Below are positions 31,445 through 40,347 of a DNA stretch of 64,000 bases, piece by piece. This DNA comes from DATKJS01 sp964551995 (lineage in GTDB: Bacteria > Acidobacteriota > Aminicenantia > Aminicenantales > Saccharicenantaceae): contig CAZKFD010000005.1 in NCBI GenBank assembly GCA_964551995.1, positions 119,936-183,935 of the forward strand, given 5' to 3'. The notes under the pieces are model-generated. The model saw only the letters and a program-made list of their open reading frames with translations, had not been told where the DNA came from and did not search any database. Position 1 is the first letter of the stretch. Each line of letters starts with the position of its first letter. Made by a program: the position numbers and the translations under genes.

Positions 31445-32235
31445 GGCGGGCCGCCTCCCTTCTCGTCGTCGTTCTCGCGGGCCTCTTGTGCCCGGTCTCG
31501 TCGAGCGAGCTTCCCGCGCCCAAGGCCGCGAAGCCGTCGGGGGCCCTGTCCGGGACTGTCGTCTACGTTTACGACGGGGACACGATCAAGGTGCGGCTAG
31601 CCTCGGGAGAAGACATACATGTCCGGCTCATCGGGGTGGACTCCCCTGAGCTCGACGATGCGGCGGAAGGGGTCCGCTTTTCGGCCTTTCTGGCGCAGCG
31701 CTACGTCCGCTGGAAGCTCTTTGGCCGCTCGGTACGCCTGACCCGGGATGCCCAGCCGACGGACGCCTACGGCCGGCTTCTCGCCTACGTCTGGACGGAC
31801 GAGCCCTTGATGTTCAACGAGATCCTGCTCAGGGAAGGATATGCGCGGGCCTACCTGAAGTATCCCTTCGACGAGGCCAGGATGAGATTGTTCCGCGCGG
31901 ACGAAGCGGGAGCTCGCCTGGCGGGGAAGGGGATGTGGCGCACCCAGCCGCTGCCCGTCGTCGGCCCCGAAGCGGCCTGGAGGCGTCTGGGGGAGGTGGC
32001 GGCGGTTCGGTACCTCTGCCGCCGGACATTCAACCGAGGCCGCTTCCGGATCCTGCCTTCGACCGCCGGCGGGTTCGAGGCCGTTATCCCCCGGGACGTC
32101 CTCGAAGCTCTCCCGGACTCTCTAGATTTCCAGAACAGGGTGATCGAAGTCTCCGGTTTCCTCGAGGGGCACGAGGGGAGGCCGCAGATCATGGTCGGCG
32201 TCCCTCTCCAGATCCGGGCCGTCTCCGGCTCGTGA
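31441..32235 (+). CDS. Secreted thermonuclease-like (SNase) protein
   Basis: 264 residues; signal peptide MRRAASLLVVVLAGLLCPVSSS. SNase domain about 40-165: VYVYDGDTIKVRL (Asp of the calcium site), HVRLIGVDSPE (Arg35 equivalent), EGVRF (Glu43 equivalent) and DAYGRLLAYVW (Arg87 equivalent), so the catalytic set is complete. A further ~90 C-terminal residues (VRYLCRRTFNRGRFRILPS... VIEVSGFLEG) look like a small OB-type domain. The start at 31441 forms ATGA with the transketolase stop. Probably a periplasmic or extracellular nuclease. Confidence 0.88.
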   Translation: MRRAASLLVVVLAGLLCPVSSSELPAPKAAKPSGALSGTVVYVYDGDTIKVRLASGEDIHVRLIGVDSPELDDAAEGVRFSAFLAQRYVRWKLFGRSVRLTRDAQPTDAYGRLLAYVWTDEPLMFNEILLREGYARAYLKYPFDEARMRLFRADEAGARLAGKGMWRTQPLPVVGPEAAWRRLGEVAAVRYLCRRTFNRGRFRILPSTAGGFEAVIPRDVLEALPDSLDFQNRVIEVSGFLEGHEGRPQIMVGVPLQIRAVSGS

Positions 32236-32250
32236 AGCCCGGCTTTCCGT

Positions 32251-32279
32251 TTGACACGGGCTCCCTCATGGTTTATATA
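32251..32279 (+). promoter_or_regulatory. Promoter of the GlcD-type oxidase gene
   Basis: Consensus TTGACA (32251-32256), 17 bases, TATATA (32274-32279). Predicted transcription start about 35 bases before the ATG at 32320. Confidence 0.65.
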
Positions 32280-32319
32280 GATTTCCGGAGCCGGAAGCTG
32301 GTCTGCCGCTCACGGAGTC

Positions 32320-33744
32320 ATGATCATGTTCGAGAAAGTTAACGCCGAGATCGCCGACGCCGTCGCGGCCGTGGTCGGTCCGGAGAACGTACTCTCAGGC
32401 CCGGAACGGACCGCCGATTACAGCCACGACGAGTTCTCTCTGCGGGAGATCGCCCGCGAGCCCGAAATCGTCGCCATGCCCGAGACGGAGCATCAGGTCT
32501 CCGAGATTCTCAGACTCGCCACCGAAAGGAAGGTCCCGGTCACTCCCCGGGGCGGGGCGACCGGCCTGTGCGGCGGCTGCGTCCCCGCATTCGGGGGGAT
32601 CGTCCTGTCTCTCGAGAGAATGAGCCGGATCCTGGAGATCGACGTCGATAACCAGATGGCCGTGACGGAGGCCGGCGTGAGGCTCTCAGACTTCGCCCGG
32701 GCCGTCGAGTACGCAGGCCTGTATTTCCCGCCGCACCCCGGCGACGAAAGCGCCATGATCGGCGGCCTCATCGCCACCAATGCCGGCGGGAGCCGGGCCG
32801 TGAAATACGGCACCATCCGGAACTACATCCGGGGCCTCGAGGTCGTCTGCCCCACGGGGGAGGTCCTTAAGCTCGGCGGCAAGTTCGTGAAGTCCAGCGC
32901 AGGGTACAGCCTCATGCATCTCTTCGCGGGCTCCGAAGGGACGCTCGGTGTCATCACTAAGGCGGTGATCCAGCTTATCACCAAGCCGGCCCTGACGCGG
33001 TCCCTCGTCGTGCCGTTCGCGGACTTGGAACCGGCGATTGATACGGTGCCGCTGTTCTTCAAGAGGGGTATCGTGCCGATGGCCGTCGAGTTCCTGGAGA
33101 TCGAACCCATCATCCTGGCCGAGAGCTATCTGCAGAAGGCATGGCCGACCAAGCTCGGCCGGATTCACCTCCTGATCATCCTCGACGCGAACTCCGAAGA
33201 GGAGATGGATCGCCTGTCCCAGGCTATGGCCGACGTCTGCCTCGAAAAGGAGGCCCTGAACATCTTCATCGCCGACACGCCCAGCCGGCAGGACGATGTC
33301 CTCTCGATCCGGTCCAACATCTATGAAGCCATCAAGGCCGGGACTGTCGAGATCCTGGACATCTCGGTTCCGCGGGCGGAGATCGCCGGCCACGTGCGGA
33401 AAGTGTACGAGATCGCCAAAAAATACGACATGTGGCTGCCCACGTTCGGGCACGCCGCCGACGGCAACATCCACACGCACATCATGAGGGCCCGGTACAT
33501 GGACGGCAAGATGGTTCCCATGCCGGTGAGGGAGTGGCAGGAGAAGATCGAGAGCGTCCGGAATGAGCTCTTCCGGGATTGCCGGGAGAGGGGAGGGGTC
33601 ATTTCCGGAGAGCACGGCATCGGCCTGGTCAAGAAGCCCTACCTGCCGATGGTGCTCGACGCAAAGCAGATCGACCTTATGCGGAGCATCAAAAGGGCTT
33701 TTGACCCGTCCGGCATCATGAATCCGGGGAAAATATTCGATTGA
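32320..33744 (+). CDS. FAD-binding oxidase, GlcD/D-lactate dehydrogenase type
   Basis: 474 residues. PCMH-type FAD domain: PVTPRGGATGLCGGCVPAFGGIVLSLERM, VTEAGVRLSDF, FFPPHPGDESAMIGGLIATNAGGSRAVKYGT-like segment, GYSLMHLFAGSEGTLGVIT; C-terminal cap with LPTFGHAADGNIHTHIM (metal/substrate His) and ISGEHGIGLVKKPYL, ending DPSGIMNPGKIFD. This is the pattern of glycolate oxidase subunit GlcD and FAD-linked D-lactate or 2-hydroxyacid dehydrogenases; GlcE/GlcF partners are absent here. Substrate not decided by sequence. Two Met codons (32320, 32326) can serve as start; GGAG precedes the first. Confidence 0.92.
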   Translation: MIMFEKVNAEIADAVAAVVGPENVLSGPERTADYSHDEFSLREIAREPEIVAMPETEHQVSEILRLATERKVPVTPRGGATGLCGGCVPAFGGIVLSLERMSRILEIDVDNQMAVTEAGVRLSDFARAVEYAGLYFPPHPGDESAMIGGLIATNAGGSRAVKYGTIRNYIRGLEVVCPTGEVLKLGGKFVKSSAGYSLMHLFAGSEGTLGVITKAVIQLITKPALTRSLVVPFADLEPAIDTVPLFFKRGIVPMAVEFLEIEPIILAESYLQKAWPTKLGRIHLLIILDANSEEEMDRLSQAMADVCLEKEALNIFIADTPSRQDDVLSIRSNIYEAIKAGTVEILDISVPRAEIAGHVRKVYEIAKKYDMWLPTFGHAADGNIHTHIMRARYMDGKMVPMPVREWQEKIESVRNELFRDCRERGGVISGEHGIGLVKKPYLPMVLDAKQIDLMRSIKRAFDPSGIMNPGKIFD

Positions 33745-33773
33745 GCCGGAGCGCCGCTGGCCCGGGGGCGCAT

Positions 33774-33802
33774 TTGCATCTTCCCTCCGCTCGTGCTATA
33801 AA
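33774..33802 (+). promoter_or_regulatory. Promoter of the ACT-domain gene
   Basis: TTGCAT (33774-33779), 17 bases, extended -10 TGC-TATAAA (hexamer 33797-33802). Leader of about 75 GC-rich bases with GGAGGGGGT before the ATG. Confidence 0.6.
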
Positions 33803-33883
33803 GCGGGTGCGCGGGCCCGCCGCCCGCGGGGAGACGGACGGGCCACTTCCGATGCCGGCCGATTCTGTGGAGGGGGTAAGGCA

Positions 33884-34267
33884 ATGATCGAACGCGTCAC
33901 GGAGATTTACGTCATCCTCGAGAACAAGCCGTCCGTCCTGGGCGACCTGTGCAGCTTTTTGGCCGAGAACGAGATCAACATCGAAGCCATCGGCGTCTTC
34001 CACGACACGGCGAAACTCTATGTGCCAAACCTCAACAAGACGGTCAAGCTCCTGGGGAAGCGCAACTATATCATCGAGCTTCGTGACGTCCTCAAGATCG
34101 ACCTCGAGAACCGGCCCGGCGCGCTGGCTGAGATCGCGACGAAGCTCGGCGACGAGGGCATCAACATCGAATACTGCTACGGGACCCTTTTCCGCAAAGG
34201 AGACGTCGTTTCGGTGATAATGGACGTTTCCAACATCGACAGGGCGGTCCAAGTCCTGGGTGAGTGA
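33884..34267 (+). CDS. Tandem ACT domain protein
   Basis: 127 residues made of two ACT domains: EIYVILENKPSVLGDLCSFLAENEINIEAI (1-30s) and RDVLKIDLENRPGALAEIATKLGDEGINIEYCY (about 66-98). ACT domains bind small ligands, usually amino acids, and control enzymes or transcription; stand-alone double-ACT proteins of this size often act as amino-acid sensors. No catalytic domain is attached and no amino-acid biosynthesis gene adjoins, so the ligand is unknown. Confidence 0.88.
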   Translation: MIERVTEIYVILENKPSVLGDLCSFLAENEINIEAIGVFHDTAKLYVPNLNKTVKLLGKRNYIIELRDVLKIDLENRPGALAEIATKLGDEGINIEYCYGTLFRKGDVVSVIMDVSNIDRAVQVLGE

Positions 34268-34320
34268 GCCAGGGGAGGGCTGACCCGGCGTCGGCCTTCG
34301 GCCCGCGGGCCGCCGGAGCT

Positions 34321-34348
34321 TTGACATCGCGCCGCATTGGACTACAAT
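34321..34348 (+). promoter_or_regulatory. Promoter of the GH95-like gene
   Basis: Consensus TTGACA (34321-34326), 16 bases, TACAAT (34343-34348); start codon at 34375, preceded by GAGGAGGGAG. Confidence 0.65.
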
Positions 34349-34374
34349 AGGCGGTAACCGAGGAGGGAGACCTT

Positions 34375-36720
34375 ATGGGAAAGCAGTCTGAGCGGTCGCG
34401 GACAGGGCGGGCGGCGGCCATCCTCATCCTCATCGCGGTTCTATGCGGCGGGAGCAATGCCGCGGGTCGCGGCGCGGAGCCGGCCGGTGACCCGCACGAC
34501 CTCGTCTTCAACGACCTGGCGAAGAGCTGGGACGAGGGGATTCCCCTGGGGAACGGGCTTCTCGGCGCCCTCGTCTGGCAAAAGGGGGATTCGCTTCGTC
34601 TCTCGCTTGACCGGGCCGATCTCTGGGACTTGAGGCCGGTGGCGGGGTTCGACAAGCCGAATTTCCGCTTCTCTTGGGTGCGGAGCCACGTCCTGAACAA
34701 GGATTACAGTCCGGTGCAGGATATGGGGGACGTTCCCTATGACCGGGACCCCGCGCCGACGAAGATCCCGGCCGCGGCCCTCCAATTCGACATCTCGGGA
34801 CTGGGTGAAATCGAATCGGTACGGCTCATCTTGAAGGACGCCGTCTGCGAGGTCCGCTGGAAGAGCGGCGCCCGGATGACGGCCTACGTTCATGCCGTCG
34901 AACCGGTCGGCTGGTTCAAATTCGACGACGTTCCGGAGTCGCTTGAACCTCTTCTTGTGCCGCCTTCCTATGTTGCGACGCCTCTGGCAAAAACGGGGAC
35001 GGAGGTCATTGCCGCCAAGTCCCTGGCCAGCCTGGGCTACCCGGCGCCGGAAGTTTCGCAGGAAAAGAACTCGGTCCGCTATCATCAAAGGGGCTGGGGG
35101 GGCATGAGCTACGACGTGGCCGTCGAGTGGGCGAAGTCCTCTCCTCATTCGCTCATTGGCGTCTGGAGCATCAGCTCTCGTGTCCCGGGATGGAATTCGG
35201 AGGGAGACGCCTCGGCATCGACGGCGGCCGCCTGGAAGCGTCTGGCGGCGATAGATCTCGAAAGCCACGAAGCCTGGTGGAAGAGGTTCTGGGCCCAGTC
35301 CGCGATCGAACTTCCGGACAAGGTCATCGAAAAGCAATGGTACCTCGAGATGTACAAGTTCGGTGCGGCTTCCCGGCAGGGCGCCCCGCCGATCAGCCTC
35401 CAGGCCGTCTGGACGGCCGACGACGGCAATCTTCCCCCTTGGAAGGGGGATTTCCACAACGATCTCAATACGGAAATGAGCTACTGGGCTTGCTATGCCG
35501 CCAATCACCTCGACGAAGGGATGGCGTTTCTGGACTGGCTCTGGGAGATCCGGAAGGAGGCCAAGCGGTACACGAAGCTCTACTTCAGCCTCGACGGCCT
35601 GAACGTTCCCGGAGTTTGCACCCTCACCGGCGAGCCCATGGGCGGCTGGATCCAGTATTCGCTCGGCCCGACCGTGGCCGCTTGGCTGGCCGAACATTTT
35701 TATCTCCACTGGCAATTCAGCCGGGACCGCGATTTTCTCAAGGACAGGGCCTACCCTTGGATCAGCGACGTGGCCGATTTCCTCGATGCGCTGTCCGTGC
35801 GCAGGGCCGACGGAAAGAGACAGCTGCTCCTGAGCTCGAGCCCCGAAATCAACGATAACCGGATCGACGCCTGGTTCCTGGAAACGACGAATTTCGACCT
35901 GGCCCTGGTCCGCTGGTTGTACGGAGCGGCGGCTGGGCTCGCCGGGGAGCTGGGGCTCAGAAAAGACCGGGACCGCTGGCTGAAGGTCCTCTCCGAATGG
36001 CCGGGGCTCGCCCTATCTCCCGAAGACGGCCGGCTCCTTGTCGCTCCCGGCTATCCGCTTAAGGAGTCGCACCGCCACTTCTCCCATCTCATGGCCATCC
36101 ATCCCCTTGGGATCGTGGACTGGGCGAACGGGGAGGCCGATCGGAGGACGATCCGGGCCTCCCTCGCGGACCTGGACCGAATGGGAGCGGACTGGTGGTG
36201 CGGCTATTCCTATGCCTGGCTCGCGAACCAGGCGGCGCGCGCCAGAGACGGGGAGAAGGCGGCCCGGGCGCTCCGGATTTTCGCCGACTGCTTCTGCCTG
36301 CCCAACAGCTTCCATGCGAACGGCGACCAGTCGGGGACGGGCAAATCCAAGCTGACCTACCGCACGTTCACGCTCGAGGGGAACTTCGCCTTCGCCTCAG
36401 GCGTCCAGGAAATGCTCATCCAGAGCCATGCGGGGACCGTGCGCCTCTTCCCCGCCGTGCCGGATTCATGGCAGGATGTCGCCTTCGACCTGCTGAGGAC
36501 CTTTGGAGCGTTCCTGGTATCGGCGAGACGAATTGGAGGAGCCGTCCGGGAGGTCAGGGTCGTCGCGGAAGCGGACGGCGCTCTCAAGCTCGAGAACCCC
36601 TTCGAGCTCGGCGCGACGCCCGAGGTCGTCGGCCTTCCTCTCCAGAGGGTCCGGAAGTCCGCGGACGTTTTCGAGATCGATATGAAGACCGGCGAGTCGG
36701 TCGTTCTCGCCGTCAAGTAG
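34375..36720 (+). CDS. Secreted glycoside hydrolase, GH95-like
   Basis: 781 residues with an N-terminal signal (about 12-31, ILILIAVLCGGSNAAG). The N domain includes WDEGIPLGNGLLGALVW, the normal opening of GH95 (alpha-L-fucosidase/galactosidase) and related glycosidases. The middle is an (alpha/alpha)6 barrel with GDFHNDLNTEMSYWACYAAN, GWIQYSLGPTVAAWLAEHF, and ESHRHFSHLMAIHPLGIVD, matching the GH95 'HRHLSHL' segment; the C-terminal beta domain has MLIQSHAGTVRLFPAVPDSW. Family GH95 fits best, but sugar specificity is not known. Transcribed alone from its own promoter and converging on the M14 gene. Confidence 0.85.
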   Translation: MGKQSERSRTGRAAAILILIAVLCGGSNAAGRGAEPAGDPHDLVFNDLAKSWDEGIPLGNGLLGALVWQKGDSLRLSLDRADLWDLRPVAGFDKPNFRFSWVRSHVLNKDYSPVQDMGDVPYDRDPAPTKIPAAALQFDISGLGEIESVRLILKDAVCEVRWKSGARMTAYVHAVEPVGWFKFDDVPESLEPLLVPPSYVATPLAKTGTEVIAAKSLASLGYPAPEVSQEKNSVRYHQRGWGGMSYDVAVEWAKSSPHSLIGVWSISSRVPGWNSEGDASASTAAAWKRLAAIDLESHEAWWKRFWAQSAIELPDKVIEKQWYLEMYKFGAASRQGAPPISLQAVWTADDGNLPPWKGDFHNDLNTEMSYWACYAANHLDEGMAFLDWLWEIRKEAKRYTKLYFSLDGLNVPGVCTLTGEPMGGWIQYSLGPTVAAWLAEHFYLHWQFSRDRDFLKDRAYPWISDVADFLDALSVRRADGKRQLLLSSSPEINDNRIDAWFLETTNFDLALVRWLYGAAAGLAGELGLRKDRDRWLKVLSEWPGLALSPEDGRLLVAPGYPLKESHRHFSHLMAIHPLGIVDWANGEADRRTIRASLADLDRMGADWWCGYSYAWLANQAARARDGEKAARALRIFADCFCLPNSFHANGDQSGTGKSKLTYRTFTLEGNFAFASGVQEMLIQSHAGTVRLFPAVPDSWQDVAFDLLRTFGAFLVSARRIGGAVREVRVVAEADGALKLENPFELGATPEVVGLPLQRVRKSADVFEIDMKTGESVVLAVK

Positions 36721-36798
36721 CAGGCCGGCCCGTTCCCCTCTCTTCAGGCGGGTCCGGCCGCGCCCTCGTCCGGCCTGCTCGCGTGTGCCGGCGGGCCG

Positions 36799-39432
36799 TT
36801 ACTGCGCCGGATAGAGAAGGGCGTTCAGCAGGAATTTGTAGGTGCCGTGCGACTGGGCCCGGTTCTGGCACCGGATGCCGATGAGGATGATATGCCCTTC
36901 CTTGTCCTTCGTGTCCACGACGACCGCCTTGCGGCTCAGGTTCTCCTCGCCGAGGAGCCAGCCGCTGAGCAGGATATTGTCCTCGGGATAGGTGGCGACG
37001 ACCTTGCGGTCCCAGTCGTACGGCGGAGAATACGTGTCCAGCGCCATGCTGTTGACGAACATCGCCGCCGCCTCCTTGGGCATGCCGTAGCCGATGGGCG
37101 TCTCGTTATCCACGAGAATCCTCAGGATCGATGTCGGGCAGAAGAACTTCGTCCGGTCGACGCCCTGTAGGGCGTCGCGGGCGGGCGCGCCAAACTCGTT
37201 GATCGCGAACTCGCAGGCGCGGTTGAGGGCGACGAGGATCCCGCCCTTTTCGACGAAGACTTTGAGGGCGTCCACGCCCTCTTGGCCGATGCCGCCCTCA
37301 TACTCGGGCGGCAGGACGGACATCATACGGAACATGCGGGCCATCGGCGATTCGGCGCCTCCCGGGCCGCCGAATTCCGCTCCGGGCCTCGTGCCCTTGA
37401 TCATGGCGTCGCTCTCGTCGGCGAAGACGATGACGTCGTAATCGGCCCGCAGGTCCGGCCTTTTATCCTTGGTCCCCTTGATGTCGTCGTTGTGAAGGCT
37501 CTTGAAGGAGATGCCCATATCGTCGAAGACATAACGCGTCCAGCCCTCGTCCATGTTGGCGTGCCAGGACTGGAAGAGCCCAATCCGGGGGTTTCTCACG
37601 GGCGCTTTGGCGATGGCGCCGACGTCGTCGAGGTCGAGGACGGCCATGTGGAATTTCTCGGCGATGGCGGGCAGGGCTTTTCTCACGGCGGCCGAATTTT
37701 TGACGATGAAGCTTCCCGCCGGAACCTCGGTCCCGCGGACGGAAAGCCTCGTTTTCGTCCTCCAGATCTCCGCCTGGCCCTTCAGAAGGGCGAAGGCCAT
37801 GGCATAGGACGCGTTGGCGCGTGAATCGAGGACGAAATACGCGTGCTCGCCCTGCTGGGCGGGCGCTTTGGGGTACGGGAGCCTGTCGATCTTCTCGAGC
37901 CTGGCCTCGAAGGGCTCGTCCACTCGGTCGCAGGCGACGCCCATCTGCAGGGGGAGGGTCCAGGCCGCGTTGTCATAGGGGGGAACGGGAGGGCCGCCGG
38001 GATATTGGCGGAGGTCGGGATATTTCTGGCGGTCGAGCAGCGCCCAGGCGTAGGCCTTATACGGCTGAGCCATCTTGACGACGAACGATCCCGCGCCGTA
38101 GAACCGCCCCGCGGCCACGAAGTCGGCCGGGGCCTCATGGATCTCGACGCCGCCCATCATCAAAATCTCGAGCATCTTCCACATGGTCGGATAATCGCGC
38201 TGCTTCGCAGGGATGACGAACGCGTAGGGCTGGCCCTGGTCCACTTTTTCGAGCGAGTCCTTATACATCTGGTAGAAGTTGAACAGGAAGTCTTCCTTGT
38301 TGAGGGCCGCCGTTTTGACCAGGCTCTGGGAGAGGACGAGCTCGTAATCGACGATGTCGCGGAGATGCCACCAGCCGCCGGGCCAGGGGTCGATGAAGTC
38401 AACCCGTTTGTTGGTGAAGGCATCGGTGAGCTCGCTCGGCTCAATAGAGATCGGCGTCGCGATCCGGCAGGAGGCCGCCTCGCTCAGGATGCCTATGATG
38501 TTATGGAGCCAGGGCGTGTCATCGCAGGCCCCGATCCACCAGGCGGTATAGGACCGGCCGTTGACGACCCCGCTCATGTCATGCTTCTCGAGGTCGTAGG
38601 CCATCGCCGAACCGATGAGGTTGACGCCTCTCCAGACCATCGGCCGGACGTTGGGCAGGGGAGGGTCCATATAGGGAGGGATGAAGAGCCGGGCTTGGTT
38701 CGTGCCCTGCTGGTGCTCGTCGATGTGGATCTGGGGCAGCCAGTCCTGATAATCGACGCGGCTGATGGCCCGGGTCTCCGGCAGGTTGAACATGAACCAA
38801 TCCCGGTTGTCGTCGTGGCCGGCATAATAATGATAAAGCCAGGGCATCATGCCGCCTTCGTACTTCGTGCCCAGGTACTTTTTATACCAATCGACGACCA
38901 TCTGGTTCCCGTCGGGATTGCTGGTGGGCACGAGGAGGACAATGACGTTGGAGAGGATCTTGTCGGCGTCATAAAACGTCTTGCCCGCCGCGAGGTCGTA
39001 GGCCAATTCCATGGACATCTGCGAGGCGGCGATCTCGGTGGAGTGGATAGAACAGGTGATGAGGACGATGGCCTTGCCCTCGCGGGCCAGCTTCCGGGCC
39101 TCTTCGGACGTGGTCAGGCGCGGGTCCCTGAGCTTATGGGTGATCGCGCGCCAGCGGTCAAGGTTGGCCAGATTCTCCGGCGTTGAGATCGCGGCCATGA
39201 GGATCGGCTTCTTCAAGACCGATTCGCCGATGGTGAAGAGCTTGATCTTCGGCGACTCCGCCGCCAGCTGCTTGAAGTAGGCCGTGATCTGCGTGTAGTC
39301 GGCCAGCTTCCTGTCCTCGCCGATTCTGAACCCGAGGAATTTTTCGGGGGACGTTTGGGCGGGGAGGACGGAGGCCGCCGCGAAGAAGGCGGCCAAGAAA
39401 ACGGCTAGACGCTTGACGGGCAGATGATTCAT
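36799..39432 (-). CDS. Secreted M14 family zinc carboxypeptidase-like protein
   Basis: 877 residues; signal peptide ending VLPAQ (about residue 26). M14 domain about 45-370: ITCSIHSTEIAASQM carries the zinc His and Glu of HxxE, NPDGNQ the substrate Asn-Pro, and WLPQIHIDEHQQG the third zinc His. The second half (about 400-877) holds a segment YFVLDSRANASYAMAF and a ThuA/GATase-like region (VIVFADESDAMI, LKVFVEKGGILVALNRACEFAI). Large two-part M14 peptidases of this kind are common in Acidobacteriota and Aminicenantes. Probably degrades peptides outside the cell. Own promoter at 39463-39491. Confidence 0.9.
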   Translation of the reverse strand: MNHLPVKRLAVFLAAFFAAASVLPAQTSPEKFLGFRIGEDRKLADYTQITAYFKQLAAESPKIKLFTIGESVLKKPILMAAISTPENLANLDRWRAITHKLRDPRLTTSEEARKLAREGKAIVLITCSIHSTEIAASQMSMELAYDLAAGKTFYDADKILSNVIVLLVPTSNPDGNQMVVDWYKKYLGTKYEGGMMPWLYHYYAGHDDNRDWFMFNLPETRAISRVDYQDWLPQIHIDEHQQGTNQARLFIPPYMDPPLPNVRPMVWRGVNLIGSAMAYDLEKHDMSGVVNGRSYTAWWIGACDDTPWLHNIIGILSEAASCRIATPISIEPSELTDAFTNKRVDFIDPWPGGWWHLRDIVDYELVLSQSLVKTAALNKEDFLFNFYQMYKDSLEKVDQGQPYAFVIPAKQRDYPTMWKMLEILMMGGVEIHEAPADFVAAGRFYGAGSFVVKMAQPYKAYAWALLDRQKYPDLRQYPGGPPVPPYDNAAWTLPLQMGVACDRVDEPFEARLEKIDRLPYPKAPAQQGEHAYFVLDSRANASYAMAFALLKGQAEIWRTKTRLSVRGTEVPAGSFIVKNSAAVRKALPAIAEKFHMAVLDLDDVGAIAKAPVRNPRIGLFQSWHANMDEGWTRYVFDDMGISFKSLHNDDIKGTKDKRPDLRADYDVIVFADESDAMIKGTRPGAEFGGPGGAESPMARMFRMMSVLPPEYEGGIGQEGVDALKVFVEKGGILVALNRACEFAINEFGAPARDALQGVDRTKFFCPTSILRILVDNETPIGYGMPKEAAAMFVNSMALDTYSPPYDWDRKVVATYPEDNILLSGWLLGEENLSRKAVVVDTKDKEGHIILIGIRCQNRAQSHGTYKFLLNALLYPAQ

Positions 39433-39462
39433 GGATACCTCCAGCCTGAGATCGTGATACTC

Positions 39463-39491
39463 TACATATCATTCAGCCTGAAGGCTGTCAA
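39463..39491 (-). promoter_or_regulatory. Promoter of the M14 gene with an internal dyad
   Basis: Minus-strand TTGACA (39491-39486), 17 bases, TATGTA (39468-39463). CAGCCT and AGGCTG, two bases apart (39474-39487), form an inverted repeat within the spacer, where a bound repressor would block polymerase. Confidence 0.6.
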
Positions 39492-39598
39492 GACATCTTC
39501 CTGCCCGATAAAAAGGCCTTTTTTTCGCCGGCTCCTCGCCGCGCGATGTGCGGCCCCGTCCCTCACCCTGGCCGCGGACGATGAACAGAGGTCAACCG

Positions 39599-40180
39599 CT
39601 ACTCGAGCGTGACCTCCACTTCTCCGGTGAGATTGGGATTGTTCTTCGCGACGACCCTGATCGTCAGCTTATCTCCCTTTTCGAAGCCGGGATTCTTGAA
39701 ATAGCACTTGGTCCGGAAGCCGACGAAGCTGGACATCGATCCCTGATCAACGGCCGCGGCCGCATGGGGCGTCAGCGGGGGGAAGAAGTCCTGCTTCCTG
39801 GGAAATTCATAGAGCTTGATCCACGAGGAGATGAGGCCGGCCTTGGCGAGGTTCCGGTAGAAGGTGACGTCGTGTATTTCGCCGTTGTAACTCTTCCTCA
39901 GCTCATGAAGGGAAGGCATCTTGTACTCCTGACCTTTGTACAGCATCGTTACTCCATCCCGGGAAACGACGATGTTCTGGTTATCCGAGCCGGCCGCCAT
40001 GTAGACGACGAACATCACATAGGGGCTTTTCAAGTCCAGGTCGACCAGGCTGGCGTCGACCGCCAGCTTGATGGCTCCCTTCGAGTTGGCGAAGGCGCCC
40101 ATGCCCAAGTCCTCGGTCTGGCCATATGCGGCGGCCGCGCAGAGGGCCATGATGATAAGCGCCGTTTTAAGGGTCTTCAT
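39599..40180 (-). CDS. Small secreted protein, unknown function
   Basis: 193 residues, signal peptide MKTLKTALIIMALCAAAAYGQ. The mature part is mostly beta: SLVDLDLKSPYVMFVVYMAAG, NIVVSRDGVTMLYKGQEYKMPSLHEL, then GFRTKCYFKNPGFEKGDKLTIRVVAKNNPNLTGEVEVTLE. No family is recognised; it looks like a one- or two-domain immunoglobulin-type periplasmic protein. RBS AGGAGAA before the ATG at 40180. Flanked by the AKR and M14 genes on the same strand, but spacings of over 160 bases argue for separate transcripts. Confidence 0.75.
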   Translation of the reverse strand: MKTLKTALIIMALCAAAAYGQTEDLGMGAFANSKGAIKLAVDASLVDLDLKSPYVMFVVYMAAGSDNQNIVVSRDGVTMLYKGQEYKMPSLHELRKSYNGEIHDVTFYRNLAKAGLISSWIKLYEFPRKQDFFPPLTPHAAAAVDQGSMSSFVGFRTKCYFKNPGFEKGDKLTIRVVAKNNPNLTGEVEVTLE

Positions 40181-40347
40181 AGCATTCTCCTTTCTTCGAT
40201 ATTGATCACAGCAAACATCGTGCCAACTTTAGCAAAGACGGCCGCCGAGGGACGCTTGTCGTCTGTAAAGAATCCCCGGCCGTCCTCTTTGGTGGACAGA
40301 GGCCTGTCGTTTGCCGGCGCCTGCCGTCCCGGCCGGGCCGGCGCGGG

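Noticed and set aside
36721..36777. Bidirectional terminator between the GH95-like and M14 genes
   Set aside because: CAGGCCGG and CCGGCCTG can pair, but the loop is about 40 bases and there is no T-run.
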